Position numbers and translations under genes: made by a program
Shown here: in pieces, positions 50,273-59,280 of the stretch
Position numbering within the stretch: the first letter of the stretch is position 1
Layout: each line of letters begins with the position of its first letter
Assembly (NCBI GenBank): GCA_903847605.1
Contig: CAINED010000072.1
Span: forward strand, 1-64,000
Source: an uncultured Hyphomicrobiales bacterium
GTDB lineage: Bacteria > Pseudomonadota > Alphaproteobacteria > Rhizobiales > Beijerinckiaceae
DNA length: 64,000 nucleotides
Direction of reading: 5' to 3'
Notes under the pieces: generated by a model
What the model saw: the letters and a program-made list of their open reading frames with translations, nothing else
Databases searched by the model: none
Told to the model about the DNA's origin: nothing

Positions 50273-51349
50273 TCACTCCGCGGCCACGGGCTGCTTCTGG
50301 AACGCCGGCGCGATGTCCTGCATGAACTGATGCATCTGTTCGCGCACGAAGGCGTCGGGCTTGTTGCCGAAGTTGAAGTAGAGAATGACTTCGTCGATGC
50401 CGACATTTTCGACGCGCTTCAGCGTATCGATGATTTGTTGCGGCGACCCGAACAGGATCGAATTGTCGTCGAACTGATCGCCCGAGGGATCGTTCAGCTT
50501 CTCGCCGATCTTCTTGAAATATTCCATAGTCGGCGGGAGGGGCCCCGAGCCGCCCTGGCTCATCTTCTTGCGCAGGCCTGCCATCGAAATGTAATTGACC
50601 ATGCGCGCCTTGGCTTCCTGCATGTCCGCATGGCCGCCGCCGATATGGATGAAATAACTCGACTTCACCTTGCGCACCGGCGCTTTCTTTTGCTCGCAGA
50701 TCTCGCGATAGGCGTTCACGGCGTTGCCGAGACTGCCGAAGAGAATGGTCGAGGCGAAGGGCGCGAGCAGGAGGTTCCAGTCGAAGCGGGTCGCAAGCTC
50801 CATCGAGAATTTCGAGAACGACGCCATGTAGGGACGGAAGGGCTTTTGCAGCGGGCGCGGAAACACTTCGATGTCATGCGCCTGATAAAACTTGCCATCG
50901 AACGAAAAAGGACCGGTTTCAGTCCAGCACTTCTGCAGGAATTCGAGTCCTTCCGTGAACTGTTCGGCGGATTGCTGGAAGTCTGCGTTGAAGGGCGTGA
51001 ATTCGTGACTGTCGTAACCCCGGCCCGCTGCGAAATCGACACGCCCGCCGGAGAGCTGATCGAGCGTCGCCCATTCGGCGGCGACGTGGATGGGGTGATG
51101 GATCGGCAGCACGACGACGGCGGGCGCGAGGCGGATCTTCTTCGTCACCGAGGCGACGTGGCTGAGGACGACGAGAGGTGCGGAAACGCAGCCGCGGCGG
51201 TTGAAGTGATGTTCGCCGATCCATGCGGAGTGGAGGCCAAGCTTTTCGGCCAGCACTGCCTGGTCGCGGATTTCGTGCAGGAATTGCTCGGGGCTGCGGG
51301 GATTGTCCGGGTAGCGATTATCGCTGAGCGTGAAATAGCCGAATTCCAT
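50273..51349 (-). CDS. LLM-class flavin-dependent oxidoreductase (luciferase-like)
   Basis: 358 residues. It has MEFGYFTLSDNRYPDN, LGLHSAWIGEHHFN with the active-site His, IRLAPAVVVLPIHHPIHVAAEWATLDQLSGGRVDFAAGRGYDSHEF and PYMASFSKFSMELATRFDW. It is a class-A LLM monooxygenase that takes FMNH2 from a separate reductase. It is divergent from the IclR regulator, whose likely operator lies between them at 51438-51462, so it is the probable target of that regulator. The substrate is unknown. Confidence 0.93.
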   Translation of the reverse strand: MEFGYFTLSDNRYPDNPRSPEQFLHEIRDQAVLAEKLGLHSAWIGEHHFNRRGCVSAPLVVLSHVASVTKKIRLAPAVVVLPIHHPIHVAAEWATLDQLSGGRVDFAAGRGYDSHEFTPFNADFQQSAEQFTEGLEFLQKCWTETGPFSFDGKFYQAHDIEVFPRPLQKPFRPYMASFSKFSMELATRFDWNLLLAPFASTILFGSLGNAVNAYREICEQKKAPVRKVKSSYFIHIGGGHADMQEAKARMVNYISMAGLRKKMSQGGSGPLPPTMEYFKKIGEKLNDPSGDQFDDNSILFGSPQQIIDTLKRVENVGIDEVILYFNFGNKPDAFVREQMHQFMQDIAPAFQKQPVAAE

Positions 51350-51437
51350 GAGCCTCTCCCCTCGAAGTTTGGGCGCACGAACCCGCGCCGCTTTCCATGA
51401 TGATTACACCCGTTCGCGGCATCCGTGTCAAACGTAA

Positions 51438-51462
51438 ATGGACACGATGTCCATCTGATGGA
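51438..51462. promoter_or_regulatory. Overlapping palindromes, probable IclR operator
   Basis: The perfect inverted repeat atggaca-cga-tgtccat (51438-51454) overlaps a second, tccat-ctg-atgga (51450-51462). They lie in the 161-base gap between the divergent LLM monooxygenase and IclR genes, the usual position of an autoregulatory IclR-family site. Confidence 0.7.
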
Positions 51463-51510
51463 CGTGTCGATCTTGATCGGCTAGACTGGACGGACTCAGC
51501 GGGGAAAGTC

Positions 51511-52296
51511 ATGGAGAGGGTCACAGAGCGAGATGGGGGCGGCGTTCGCGCTGTGGATCGCGCCATTGCGATCCTGCAGGCTTTCAGCGCCGCCAAACCC
51601 GCGATGAGCGTGATCGATCTGCAGCGAGCGACGGGCCTCAGCCGCCCGACGCTCTACCGCCTTTTGGAAACGCTGGCGGCGCATGGCTTTGTGCGCTCAC
51701 ATGGAACGCCGCAACGCTTCTCTCTCGACTACGCCGCTGGGCAGCTCGCGCAAAGCTGGCATGCGGGATTGAATCCCGTTGGCGCCGCGCGTCCGGTCAT
51801 CGAACGCCTGCACGAGCAGACGCAAGAGACGGTTTCACTCGCAATGCTTCAGGGCCATCAGCATCTCTATGTCATCGAGTTGACGAGTCCGCATGCGCTG
51901 TCCATGTCGCGCGGCATCGGCCCGAAGGAACATCTCACGCGCGGCGCGAGCGGCAAGGCAATCCTTGCTTTCATGGCAGAGAAAGAGGCACAGGCTGTCC
52001 TGGAGTCAGCACCTGAAGGAAGCGACCTCAAGGCGCTCGCGCGCGATCTCGCGGAGATCCGCAAGCAGGGCTATGCCGTGGCGCGCGGCGAGGTCATACC
52101 CGGCGTTGTCGCTGTCGCTGCGCCCTATTTCGACAGGGCAAATGCAGTTGTGGGTGCGGTCGTCATCTTCGGTCCGGAGATCAGATTGCCGCCCGCCCGC
52201 GTAGAGGCGGTGACGCAACTCGCGTGCTTTAGCGCGCGAGAAATATCGGGGGCGCTGGGTCACGCGCTTTCGCGGGGGAAAGCGAATAGTGCGTAA
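51511..52296 (+). CDS. IclR-family transcriptional regulator
   Basis: 261 residues from the ATG at 51511. The N-terminal winged helix is VDRAIAILQAFSAAKPAMSVIDLQRATGLSRPTLYRLLETLAAHGFVR, followed by the effector GAF-like domain with the characteristic HLTRGASGKAILAFMAE and GYAVARGEVIPGVVAVAAPYFD segments. It binds DNA as a dimer/tetramer and responds to a small acid or aromatic. Likely targets are its own promoter and the divergent LLM gene. Confidence 0.93.
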   Translation: MERVTERDGGGVRAVDRAIAILQAFSAAKPAMSVIDLQRATGLSRPTLYRLLETLAAHGFVRSHGTPQRFSLDYAAGQLAQSWHAGLNPVGAARPVIERLHEQTQETVSLAMLQGHQHLYVIELTSPHALSMSRGIGPKEHLTRGASGKAILAFMAEKEAQAVLESAPEGSDLKALARDLAEIRKQGYAVARGEVIPGVVAVAAPYFDRANAVVGAVVIFGPEIRLPPARVEAVTQLACFSAREISGALGHALSRGKANSA

Positions 52297-52394
52297 CGAT
52301 TGGCGAAAAGGCGATCGAACTTAAAGCAGGAGTAGGGTATGCCATCCCTCGGGCTTCAGCCGACAGTTGGTACTCCCAATTCGCCACTCGCCTT
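52284..52394. repeat. Degenerate family C inverted arms
   Basis: The arm gcgaatagtgcg overlaps the IclR stop, and cgccactcgcc lies next to the dctM stop. They resemble the family C arms around the GST at 20154 but are shorter and imperfect. They separate convergent genes and could serve as transcript ends. Confidence 0.4.
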
Positions 52395-54145
52395 CACCCC
52401 CCGCCATATAGATATTGCGGCAACCACAGCGTCAGCGGCGGCCAGATGTACATCAGCACCATGCAGAGAATGACGATCAGCATGTAGGGCATCATGCCAG
52501 CAAAGATCTGGTTGATCGTCACATGCGAGGGCGCGACGCCTTTGAGATAGAAGGCGGACATGGCGACCGGCGGCGACAGGAAGGCCGCCTGCAGGTTCAC
52601 GAAGACAAGCACGCCCCAAAGAATGGGATCGATGGCGAAGTGCTTCAGGAGCGGCAGGAAGATCGGCACGAAGATGACGATGATCTCGGTCCATTCGAGC
52701 GGCCAGCCCAGCACGAATATGATCGCCTGGCTGAGCATCATGAACTGGATCGGCGACAGGTTCATCGAGAGAACCCATTTTTCGATCAGAGCCTGACCGC
52801 CCAGAAGCGCGAACACCGCAGAAAAAATCGCCGAGCCCACAAAGAGCCAGCACACCATCGCCGTTGTCTTCGCCGTGAGGAAAACGGCTTCCTTGGTCCT
52901 CTGCCAGTTCAGCGAGCGCGCCTGCAGCGCAAGCAGGAAGGCGCCGGCCGCGCCGACGGCTGCGGATTCCGTCGCCGTCGTGATGCCGAAGAGAATGACG
53001 GCGAGAACGACGACGGTGAGAATGCCGAGCGGTGCGATCGATGTCGTCAACAGCTTGATGACTTCGAGCTTTTCCGCCTTCATCCGCCAATAGTAACGCG
53101 CCATCAGCAGCGCGAAGACGATGCAGATGCCGAAGAACCAGTAATAGAAGGCTTCCGGCGGACCCGCTTCCGCGCCGGTTGCCGGGCCGGTCGCGACTTC
53201 CGGCGTACCCAGTTGCTCGACTCCACTGACCTCGACTTCCGCCTTCTTTTGCTGATGAATGACGACGTACCAGTAAACCAGCCAGAGGCTGCCGAAGACG
53301 ATGGCCGCCGGCACGAGCGAATAAAGGAAATTCGAGAACAGGAACCCATAGGTGACGGGCTTGCCATCCGCTTTGATTGCGCGCGCCTTGCCGGGCGAAG
53401 CCAGCGCCTTCAGAAGGCCTGCGAACATGTTTTGCGAATAGCTTTTGCCGAACTCGCCCATCCATGCGGGCACAGGCACCTTGCGCTCTTCTTCGGGAAG
53501 TTTCGGCGCAATCTTCGGATTCAGTATCGCCCAGCCGATGATATAGGCGAGATAGAGCAGCGACAGGAAAAAGCCCGGAAACATCGCGGCGGCATAGAGT
53601 TTTACGACCGACTGGCCAGCGACCGCCGCATAGACGATGATCATGACCGAGGGTGGAATGAGAATGCCGAGCGTGCCACCGGCTGTGATGACCCCGGCGG
53701 CAAGCTTCACGTCATAGCCCGCGCGCAACATCGGATTGAAGGCGATGACGCCCATCAGAACGACGACCGCGCCGACGAGACCGCTCGCTATGCCCCAGAA
53801 TGTGCAGACGATCAGCGAAGCGACGGCGAGCGCTGCGGGCACGTTACGGAAAGCAAGCTGGATCGAGTAGAACATCTTGTCGACCAGCGCGCCGCGCTCC
53901 ATCACATATCCCATCAACACGAATAACGGGATGGATATGAGCACGTCGTTGGTCATTGCCCCGTAGGTTCGCTGCACCATCAGGTCGAAGACACGGTTCT
54001 CCCATACAGGCTGGCCGGGAATGTAAAAGGCGATGTAACCGAAGAAGATGCCGAGCCCCATCAGCGTGAAGGCAGTCGGGAAGCCGAGCATGATCACGGC
54101 GACGATCAGGCCGAGCATCAAGAGGCCGAGTGCGGGATCGCTCAT
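52394..54145 (-). CDS. dctM: TRAP transporter large permease, enlarged DctM
   Basis: 583 residues, about 150 longer than usual. Residues 1-210 and 365-583 are the ordinary DctM halves (LGFPTAFTLMGLGIFFGY, IPLFVLMGYVMERGALVDKMF, GGTLGILIPPSVMIIVYA; later TTATESAAVGAAGAFLLAL, PLEWTEIIVIFVPIFLPLL, LSPPVAMSAFYLKGV). Between them is an insert of about 215-365 that carries two extra hydrophobic segments (about 272-296 and 334-350) and a charged loop. Enlarged DctM of this sort occurs in a TRAP subgroup annotated for mannitol/chloroaromatic compounds. It moves a carboxylate across the inner membrane with Na+. Its start overlaps dctQ (ATGA). Confidence 0.92.
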   Translation of the reverse strand: MSDPALGLLMLGLIVAVIMLGFPTAFTLMGLGIFFGYIAFYIPGQPVWENRVFDLMVQRTYGAMTNDVLISIPLFVLMGYVMERGALVDKMFYSIQLAFRNVPAALAVASLIVCTFWGIASGLVGAVVVLMGVIAFNPMLRAGYDVKLAAGVITAGGTLGILIPPSVMIIVYAAVAGQSVVKLYAAAMFPGFFLSLLYLAYIIGWAILNPKIAPKLPEEERKVPVPAWMGEFGKSYSQNMFAGLLKALASPGKARAIKADGKPVTYGFLFSNFLYSLVPAAIVFGSLWLVYWYVVIHQQKKAEVEVSGVEQLGTPEVATGPATGAEAGPPEAFYYWFFGICIVFALLMARYYWRMKAEKLEVIKLLTTSIAPLGILTVVVLAVILFGITTATESAAVGAAGAFLLALQARSLNWQRTKEAVFLTAKTTAMVCWLFVGSAIFSAVFALLGGQALIEKWVLSMNLSPIQFMMLSQAIIFVLGWPLEWTEIIVIFVPIFLPLLKHFAIDPILWGVLVFVNLQAAFLSPPVAMSAFYLKGVAPSHVTINQIFAGMMPYMLIVILCMVLMYIWPPLTLWLPQYLYGGG

Positions 54146-54810
54146 ACCTTATCTCCGCTACCCATGCCGCGTTGGCGCGCTGCCTCTTCAATGGCGGCGG
54201 CTTTTTCGATGGCGAGCTTGCGCGTGGCGTCGTCGACGTGCTCGCTTTGTGCAAGCTGCTGCTCGACGACATCGATTTCCGAAACGTCCTTGAGCCGCGC
54301 CGGCCATGCACCCGTCTTCAGGCAGACGATACAGCGCACGATCTCGGCAATGCCCTGAAAGAGGACGAGGGCGCCCGCGATCGGGATCACGGTCTTGAAA
54401 TGATAGACGGGCGGGCCGTCGGCGGTGACGTTGGAATGTTCGCCGATGCGCCATGATTGTGCGGCGTAATCGTAGCCGGCCCAGATCAACGCCAGAATTC
54501 CCGGCAGGAAGAAGACGAAATAGAGCACGAGATCGAGTGAAGCCTGCGTGCGTGGTTTCATCGAGGAATACAGAAAGTCGCCGCGCACATGGGCGTTCTG
54601 CGCCAGCGCATAGGCACCGCACAGCATAAAGAGAGAACCGTAGAACATGTTGCTCGCGTCGAATATCCACGCCGTCGGCATGTTCAGGATGTAGCGCTTG
54701 AAGACTTCGGCGCAGACGAGAAGCATCAGACCGATGATCAGCCAGGCGGCGGCCTTGCCGACCCATGTGCTGACGTCATCGACGAAGTGAAGAAACCGCT
54801 GGACTGTCAT
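54142..54810 (-). CDS. dctQ: TRAP transporter small permease
   Basis: 222 residues from the ATG at 54810, chosen because the DctQ-type helix 1 follows soon after. Four membrane helices lie between about 18 and 165 (KAAAWLIIGLMLLVCAEVFKRYILN is typical). A charged tail rich in Glu, Asp and Arg extends the C-terminus by about 50 residues beyond most DctQ. It forms the membrane complex with DctM. It sits downstream of dctP behind a hairpin at 54876-54905. Confidence 0.9.
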   Translation of the reverse strand: MTVQRFLHFVDDVSTWVGKAAAWLIIGLMLLVCAEVFKRYILNMPTAWIFDASNMFYGSLFMLCGAYALAQNAHVRGDFLYSSMKPRTQASLDLVLYFVFFLPGILALIWAGYDYAAQSWRIGEHSNVTADGPPVYHFKTVIPIAGALVLFQGIAEIVRCIVCLKTGAWPARLKDVSEIDVVEQQLAQSEHVDDATRKLAIEKAAAIEEAARQRGMGSGDKV

Positions 54811-54875
54811 GTCCGGATGTCCGGTGTGAGTTGGCGGCGCGCTGACGATGGCGCCTCGCATGCCGCGAAAGACAA

Positions 54876-54905
54876 CGCCATCCGGCTCCTGCGAACCGGA
54901 TGGCG
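54876..54905 (-). terminator. Intercistronic hairpin/attenuator between dctP and dctQM
   Basis: A perfect 10-bp stem cgccatccgg / ccggatggcg with a ten-base loop. On the minus strand it is followed by a U-rich ttgtcttt. It would lower read-through from dctP into dctQM and fits the need for more binding protein than permease. Confidence 0.75.
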
Positions 54906-54923
54906 CTTCAAGATGCTCCGGTC

Positions 54924-56054
54924 TCAGCCCTTGGAGAGCGAGCCCTTCGGACCGAAATAGTGATCGAAGGCCATGCGGCGGTTGACCACCGTATCCTGCT
55001 CCCAGCGCGTGGCGCGGCGGGCGAAGGCGATCTGCGATTCCATGATCTCCTTGAAGAGCGGATTCTCCGCCGCCTTCTTGGCCACGACAGTATCGTAGAT
55101 TTCAAGCTGGCGCTTCAGGATGGTGTCCGGCGTCTTGTAGAAGCGGACCTTGTCCTTGGTCTGCATCTCGATGTAGTCCGTCGAATACCGGTCGATAGCC
55201 TTTTGCGACATGTCCGCGCTCGCGGCGTCGACGGCGTTTTCGATGATGGCTTTCATCTTTGCCGGCAGCGCGTTGAACTTGTCCTTGTTGAACATGATCT
55301 CGAACTGCTCGGCGTTCTGATGATAGCTCTGCAGCATGCAGACCTTCGACACGTCCGGGAAGCCGAGAACGCGGTCCGAAGAGGCGTTGTTGAATTCCGC
55401 CGCGTCGAGCAGGCCACGATCCATCGCCGCAACGATTTCGCCGCCGGGCAGCGCGTTGACGGCAAGACCCATGCCCTGGAACACGTCGATGGAAATGCCG
55501 ACCGTGCGGTACTTGAGGCCCTTCATGTCCTCGGCGCGCGTGACCGGTTTCTTGAACCAGCCCAGCGGCTGCGTTGGCATCGGGCCGTAGGGGAAGGACA
55601 CGACGTTCGCGCCGATCGAGGCGTAGAGTTTTTCGAGCAGCTGCTTGCCGCCGCCGTATTTGTGCCAGGCGAGCAGCATGTTGGCGTCCATGGCGTAACC
55701 GGGGCCCGAGCCCCAGAGCGCCAAAGCGGTCTGCTTGCCGTAATGATAGACGAGCACGCCATGGCCGCCGTCGAGCGTACCCTTGGTGACGGCGTCGAGA
55801 AGCTGGAAGGCCGGCACGACCGCGCCCGCCGGCAGCACTTCGATGCGCAATTCGCCGCCGGTCATGTCGTTGACCTTCTTGGCGAAGTCGAGCGCGTATT
55901 CGTGGAAAATGTCCTTCGACGGCCAGGTGCTCTGCCAGCGCATGTTGGTGACAGTCTGGCCTTTCACGACCGCGGGAGCCGCGACCATGCCAGCCCCTGC
56001 CAGTGCCGCGCCTTTCAGAAAACGGCGGCGATCGGTCTGCTTGTTGTCCGACAT
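54924..56054 (-). CDS. dctP: TRAP transporter substrate-binding protein, Tat-exported
   Basis: 376 residues. The Tat signal DRRRFLKGAALAGAGMVAAPAVVKG occupies about residues 8-32. The mature DctP-fold protein has TWPSKDIFHEYALDFAKKVNDMTGGELRIEVLPAGAVVPAFQLLDAVTKGTLDGGHG, MKGLKYRTVG (the conserved Arg that grips the carboxylate) and AMDRGLLDAAEFNN. The LLDA/W-type pocket is of the mannitol/chloroaromatic TRAP subgroup. It is periplasmic and delivers ligand to DctQM downstream. The start is preceded by GGAGGGAG. Confidence 0.95.
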   Translation of the reverse strand: MSDNKQTDRRRFLKGAALAGAGMVAAPAVVKGQTVTNMRWQSTWPSKDIFHEYALDFAKKVNDMTGGELRIEVLPAGAVVPAFQLLDAVTKGTLDGGHGVLVYHYGKQTALALWGSGPGYAMDANMLLAWHKYGGGKQLLEKLYASIGANVVSFPYGPMPTQPLGWFKKPVTRAEDMKGLKYRTVGISIDVFQGMGLAVNALPGGEIVAAMDRGLLDAAEFNNASSDRVLGFPDVSKVCMLQSYHQNAEQFEIMFNKDKFNALPAKMKAIIENAVDAASADMSQKAIDRYSTDYIEMQTKDKVRFYKTPDTILKRQLEIYDTVVAKKAAENPLFKEIMESQIAFARRATRWEQDTVVNRRMAFDHYFGPKGSLSKG

Positions 56055-56197
56055 AAAATTCTCCCTCCAAACGGCTGCCTCAAACAGCCAGGCGCTCGCG
56101 CGGAGCCCTAGGGAGGGACTATAATGGGGCGGAAGAGACCCGCAATGCGGGTGTCGACCGATCCCAACGATTTGAACGCCAACTATACGAAAGTATG

Positions 56198-56218
56198 AAG
56201 GCCGGCGAAGCCGGCCTT
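56198..56218 (-). terminator. Hairpin terminator candidate
   Basis: Stem aaggccggc / gccggcctt with a gaa loop, next to a small atac-gaaa-gtat hairpin. It stands between the 3' end of the low-complexity gene at 56245 and the dctP promoter. The T-run is poor on both strands. Confidence 0.45.
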
Positions 56219-56244
56219 GCTGGATAAATCAAGTTTTAGAAGTC

Positions 56245-56721
56245 TCAATTTTCGGCAGGGGCGTTGTTTCCAGTGTTGCCAGCGTCGCCGTTCGCGCCGT
56301 CATCCGGCTCCTTGTCGCCGGTTTCCTGCTCTTTGTCCGGATCGGCGTCTGCGTCTGCGGCAGGGGCGGCGCGCTGGCCCTGACGCTGCTGGCCCTGCGC
56401 ATTCTGGGGCTGCGCCTGCGCCGTGCGCTGCTGCGTCTGCGCGGGCGCAGGGGCGGGCTGGGGCGCATCGGCGGTCGCCGGGGCCTGCTGGTCCGTGTCC
56501 TCGGGCGTGAAGGCCGCGCCGCCGAAGCTGGGCGCGCGGCGGGCGGCCACCGGGCGGTCGGAAGGCGAGGCGACTTTGACGGGCGCTGTGGCGAAGGGCT
56601 TTCCCGAAGGCTTGACCACGACGAAAGCGCCGCTCGCCTGCGCGAGTTCGAAGCGGTTCTGGGCCAAGCCGGTTCCGGCGGTGCAAGCGAGGGCGGCGAT
56701 GATGATGGACGCGCGCAGCAT
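56245..56721 (-). CDS. Secreted low-complexity protein, unknown function
   Basis: 158 residues from the ATG at 56721, which has CGGAG upstream. The signal peptide (residues 1-20, LACTAGTGLAQ) is followed by a short ordered part with FVVVKPSGKPFATAPVKVASP, then about 95 residues made almost only of Ala, Pro, Gln, Asp, Glu, Gly and Asn. The tail is very acidic. This suggests a disordered periplasmic or surface linker-like protein. No family is recognised. It is divergent from the MFS gene at 56880. The signal peptide and ribosome binding site support it as real rather than a shadow frame. Confidence 0.65.
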   Translation of the reverse strand: MLRASIIIAALACTAGTGLAQNRFELAQASGAFVVVKPSGKPFATAPVKVASPSDRPVAARRAPSFGGAAFTPEDTDQQAPATADAPQPAPAPAQTQQRTAQAQPQNAQGQQRQGQRAAPAADADADPDKEQETGDKEPDDGANGDAGNTGNNAPAEN

Positions 56722-56879
56722 ATTGTCTCCGTTGGGCGGATTCTCGATCTCACCCTGCGCGAATTGTGTTGAAGTCTGGTGAACGAATTCGAAAGACTTC
56801 GAGCAGTCGCGTCCGGACATGCCGCCCATGCAGCCGCGTCCGTTGACCGGGCGCGGCGGGCCACGTAGCGCTGGCAGCC

Positions 56880-58112
56880 ATGACAGCCACCGGGGCGACC
56901 GCCCGAAAAGACCCCTCCGCCGCCTTCGCCATCGCCATCGCCTCCGTCGGCCTCGCGACGCCGCTGGCGGTGCATATATTCATGCCCGTTATTCCGAGCA
57001 TTCGTGCGGCTTTTGCGATCACCGACGCGACGGCGCAGCTATCCTTCAGCATTTCGCTGGCCACCATGGCCTTCGCGACCCTCGTGTATGGGACGCTGTC
57101 GGATCGTTACGGACGGCGGCCGCTTCTGCTGACCGGGCTCATTCTTTTCGTAGCGGGCAGCTTTCTCTGTGCCATCGCCCCGTCGATCGAAACGCTCATT
57201 GCGGGACGCCTGCTGCAAGCGGCCGGAGCAGGTTGCGGCGTCGCGCTGGTGCGCGCCATCGCGCGCGACGCCTACGGGCCGGAAAAGCTTGTGAAGGTCA
57301 TCGCCTATCTCACGATGTTTTATACGATGGGGCCGGCGCTGGCGCCCCTCATCGGCGGCATACTCGCCGACATCTATGGCTGGCGCAGCGTGTTCTGGGT
57401 GGCCTTCGTCAGCGCCTCGGCCATTCTCGCCGGCGCGTATTTCCTGATTCCTGAAACCCGATCGGCGAGCGACGCGAGCGCCAATGCCAGGGCGCCCATG
57501 CTGCGCGCCTATGTCGAACTGTTTTCAAGCCTGCGCTTTACGGCTTTCGTGATGCAGACCGGCATGAGTTCGGCCGTCTTCTTCACCATGGCATCCGCGG
57601 CCTCAACCTTGATGAAGGATATACTCGACCGTCCGGCGGCAGCCTTCGGCATATGGTTCACGCTTTTTCCGCTCGGCTACTTCCTCGGCAATTTCGTTGC
57701 GAGCCGCATGAGCGGCAAGGCTTCAGTCGAAACGATGGTGCTGACCGGCTCCATTCTCGCCGCGCTGACAACGCTGGGCCAATGCCTGGCGCTGGGCCTT
57801 GGCTACGTGTCGATGGTTTCGCTATTCCTGCCGGGCTTCTTCATTACTTTTGCGCAGGGCATTGCGCTGCCTTTCAGCCAGACCGGCGCGATGGCGATCA
57901 TCCCGCGGCTATCAGGCACGGCCTCAGGCATCGGCGTCTTCCTGCAATCCTTTCTCGGCGCGATCTGCGCACAGGCCTATGGCCAGCTCGCGGACAAGAC
58001 CGTATGGCCGCTGATCTGGGTGACGGCCATCGGCTCGACGATCGTGCTGGCGGCTGGCTTCGTCGTGTTGCTGACGAAGCGGAGGGGCGGCTCAGGAGCG
58101 CTCACCCGATAA
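56880..58112 (+). CDS. MFS exporter, Bcr/CflA family
   Basis: 410 residues with twelve hydrophobic helices. It has the MFS A-motif GTLSDRYGRRPLLLTGLI after helix 2 and the Bcr/CflA-typical LLQAAGAGCGVALVRAIARDAYGPEKLVKVIAYLTMFYTMGPALAPLIGGILADIYGWRSVFW (motif C and the R-D pair). It is an inner-membrane proton-coupled drug exporter. No strong ribosome binding site is seen before the ATG at 56880. Its 3' end overlaps the convergent 2-hydroxyacid dehydrogenase by 11 bases. Confidence 0.93.
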   Translation: MTATGATARKDPSAAFAIAIASVGLATPLAVHIFMPVIPSIRAAFAITDATAQLSFSISLATMAFATLVYGTLSDRYGRRPLLLTGLILFVAGSFLCAIAPSIETLIAGRLLQAAGAGCGVALVRAIARDAYGPEKLVKVIAYLTMFYTMGPALAPLIGGILADIYGWRSVFWVAFVSASAILAGAYFLIPETRSASDASANARAPMLRAYVELFSSLRFTAFVMQTGMSSAVFFTMASAASTLMKDILDRPAAAFGIWFTLFPLGYFLGNFVASRMSGKASVETMVLTGSILAALTTLGQCLALGLGYVSMVSLFLPGFFITFAQGIALPFSQTGAMAIIPRLSGTASGIGVFLQSFLGAICAQAYGQLADKTVWPLIWVTAIGSTIVLAAGFVVLLTKRRGGSGALTR

Positions 58113-59193
58113 CGCTGACGCCGCCGAAACGCTCGCGCCAGCGCGGGATCACTTCCTTGTTGAAGACGTTGTCGGGCACGCCGCCCTTCAGCACGGTCAT
58201 GATCGAGCGATGCGCCCATGAGACGCCCTCGCGCAATTCGCCGTCCGCATTGAACGAAGCCGAATGCGGTGACATCAGCACTTTGGGGCCGAGTTTGCGC
58301 AGCGGCGAATCCATCGGCAGCGGCTCGATTTCGAAAGCATCGATCGCAGCGCCCGCGAGGTGTCCGCTTTCGATGGCGCGCGCAACGGCGGCTTCCTCGA
58401 TGACCTTGCCGCGCGCCGTGTTGATCACGATGGCGCCGGGCTTCATCATGGCGATCCGCTCGTCGCGCAGCATGTAGCGCGTTTCCTTCGTCAGCGTGAC
58501 ATGGAAGGAGACGACGTCGCTTTCGCGCAGCAATTGCTCGTAGGAAGCCGCCTTGACGCCCGCGAGCAGGAAGTTGCCTGGTGGAATATAGGGATCGCAG
58601 GCGATGATGCGCACGCGCCACGGCGCGAGCAGTTGCGCGACGCGCGTTGCGATGCGCCCGAGTCCCACGAGGCCGATGGTGATGCCCTGATAGTCGTCGG
58701 AAATGCGCGCGCCCAGGAAGGTCGCTTTCTGATGCGGTTCGCGCCATTTGCCGGCGCGCACTTCGGCATCGCGGAACATGGCGCGCTTGCACATGGCAAG
58801 GATCATCATGACCGTGGTTTCGGCGACGCCGAAGCAATTGCTCTCGGTCGGCGCATGGGTGACGAGAATGCCCAGTTCCGTCGCGGCCTCGACGTCCACA
58901 TCGTCGACGCCGACCGAATATTTCGCGACGATGCGCAGGCGCTGCGACGCCTCCATGATACGGCGCGAAATTGGAGTGTTGCGGATCGACGTGCCGGCCA
59001 GCGCCACGGCCTCGCGCGCATGGGTCACGAGTTCATCTTCGTGGCTGCCGCCCGGAAGTTGCCAGGCCGGATCGCCGATGAAGACATCGCAGCCGACGTT
59101 TTCAAGCCGCTGGATGAGTTCCGGCGGCTCCTCCCGCGGTGCGAAAATAAAGACTTTTTGCCCGCTCGGTTTGGCGGCGTCCTGGCTGACCAT
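58102..59193 (-). CDS. D-isomer-specific 2-hydroxyacid dehydrogenase
   Basis: 363 residues from the ATG at 59193, with GGGGGGAAC upstream. The catalytic trio is visible: Arg in VVINTARGKVIEE, Glu in AIDAFEIEPLP and His in LMSPHSASF. The Rossmann loop is GLVGLGRIATRVAQLL (GxGxxA), followed by IIACDPY, whose Asp marks NAD(H). It reduces 2-keto acids or oxidises D-2-hydroxyacids (glyoxylate/hydroxypyruvate or phosphoglycerate-like). The final residues overlap the stop of the MFS gene on the other strand. Confidence 0.93.
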   Translation of the reverse strand: MVSQDAAKPSGQKVFIFAPREEPPELIQRLENVGCDVFIGDPAWQLPGGSHEDELVTHAREAVALAGTSIRNTPISRRIMEASQRLRIVAKYSVGVDDVDVEAATELGILVTHAPTESNCFGVAETTVMMILAMCKRAMFRDAEVRAGKWREPHQKATFLGARISDDYQGITIGLVGLGRIATRVAQLLAPWRVRIIACDPYIPPGNFLLAGVKAASYEQLLRESDVVSFHVTLTKETRYMLRDERIAMMKPGAIVINTARGKVIEEAAVARAIESGHLAGAAIDAFEIEPLPMDSPLRKLGPKVLMSPHSASFNADGELREGVSWAHRSIMTVLKGGVPDNVFNKEVIPRWRERFGGVSVIG

Positions 59194-59280
59194 GTTCCCC
59201 CCTTGATCTGTCGGTTTGACCGAATACGCAGCAATTTGCGTAAGTGGGGATGCGCGGTCAAGAACCAAGCCGACGCAGGG

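Noticed and set aside
52415..53926. 503-codon plus-strand frame opposite dctM
   Set aside because: Highly charged, repetitive Arg/Asp/Glu composition typical of antisense to a membrane protein.
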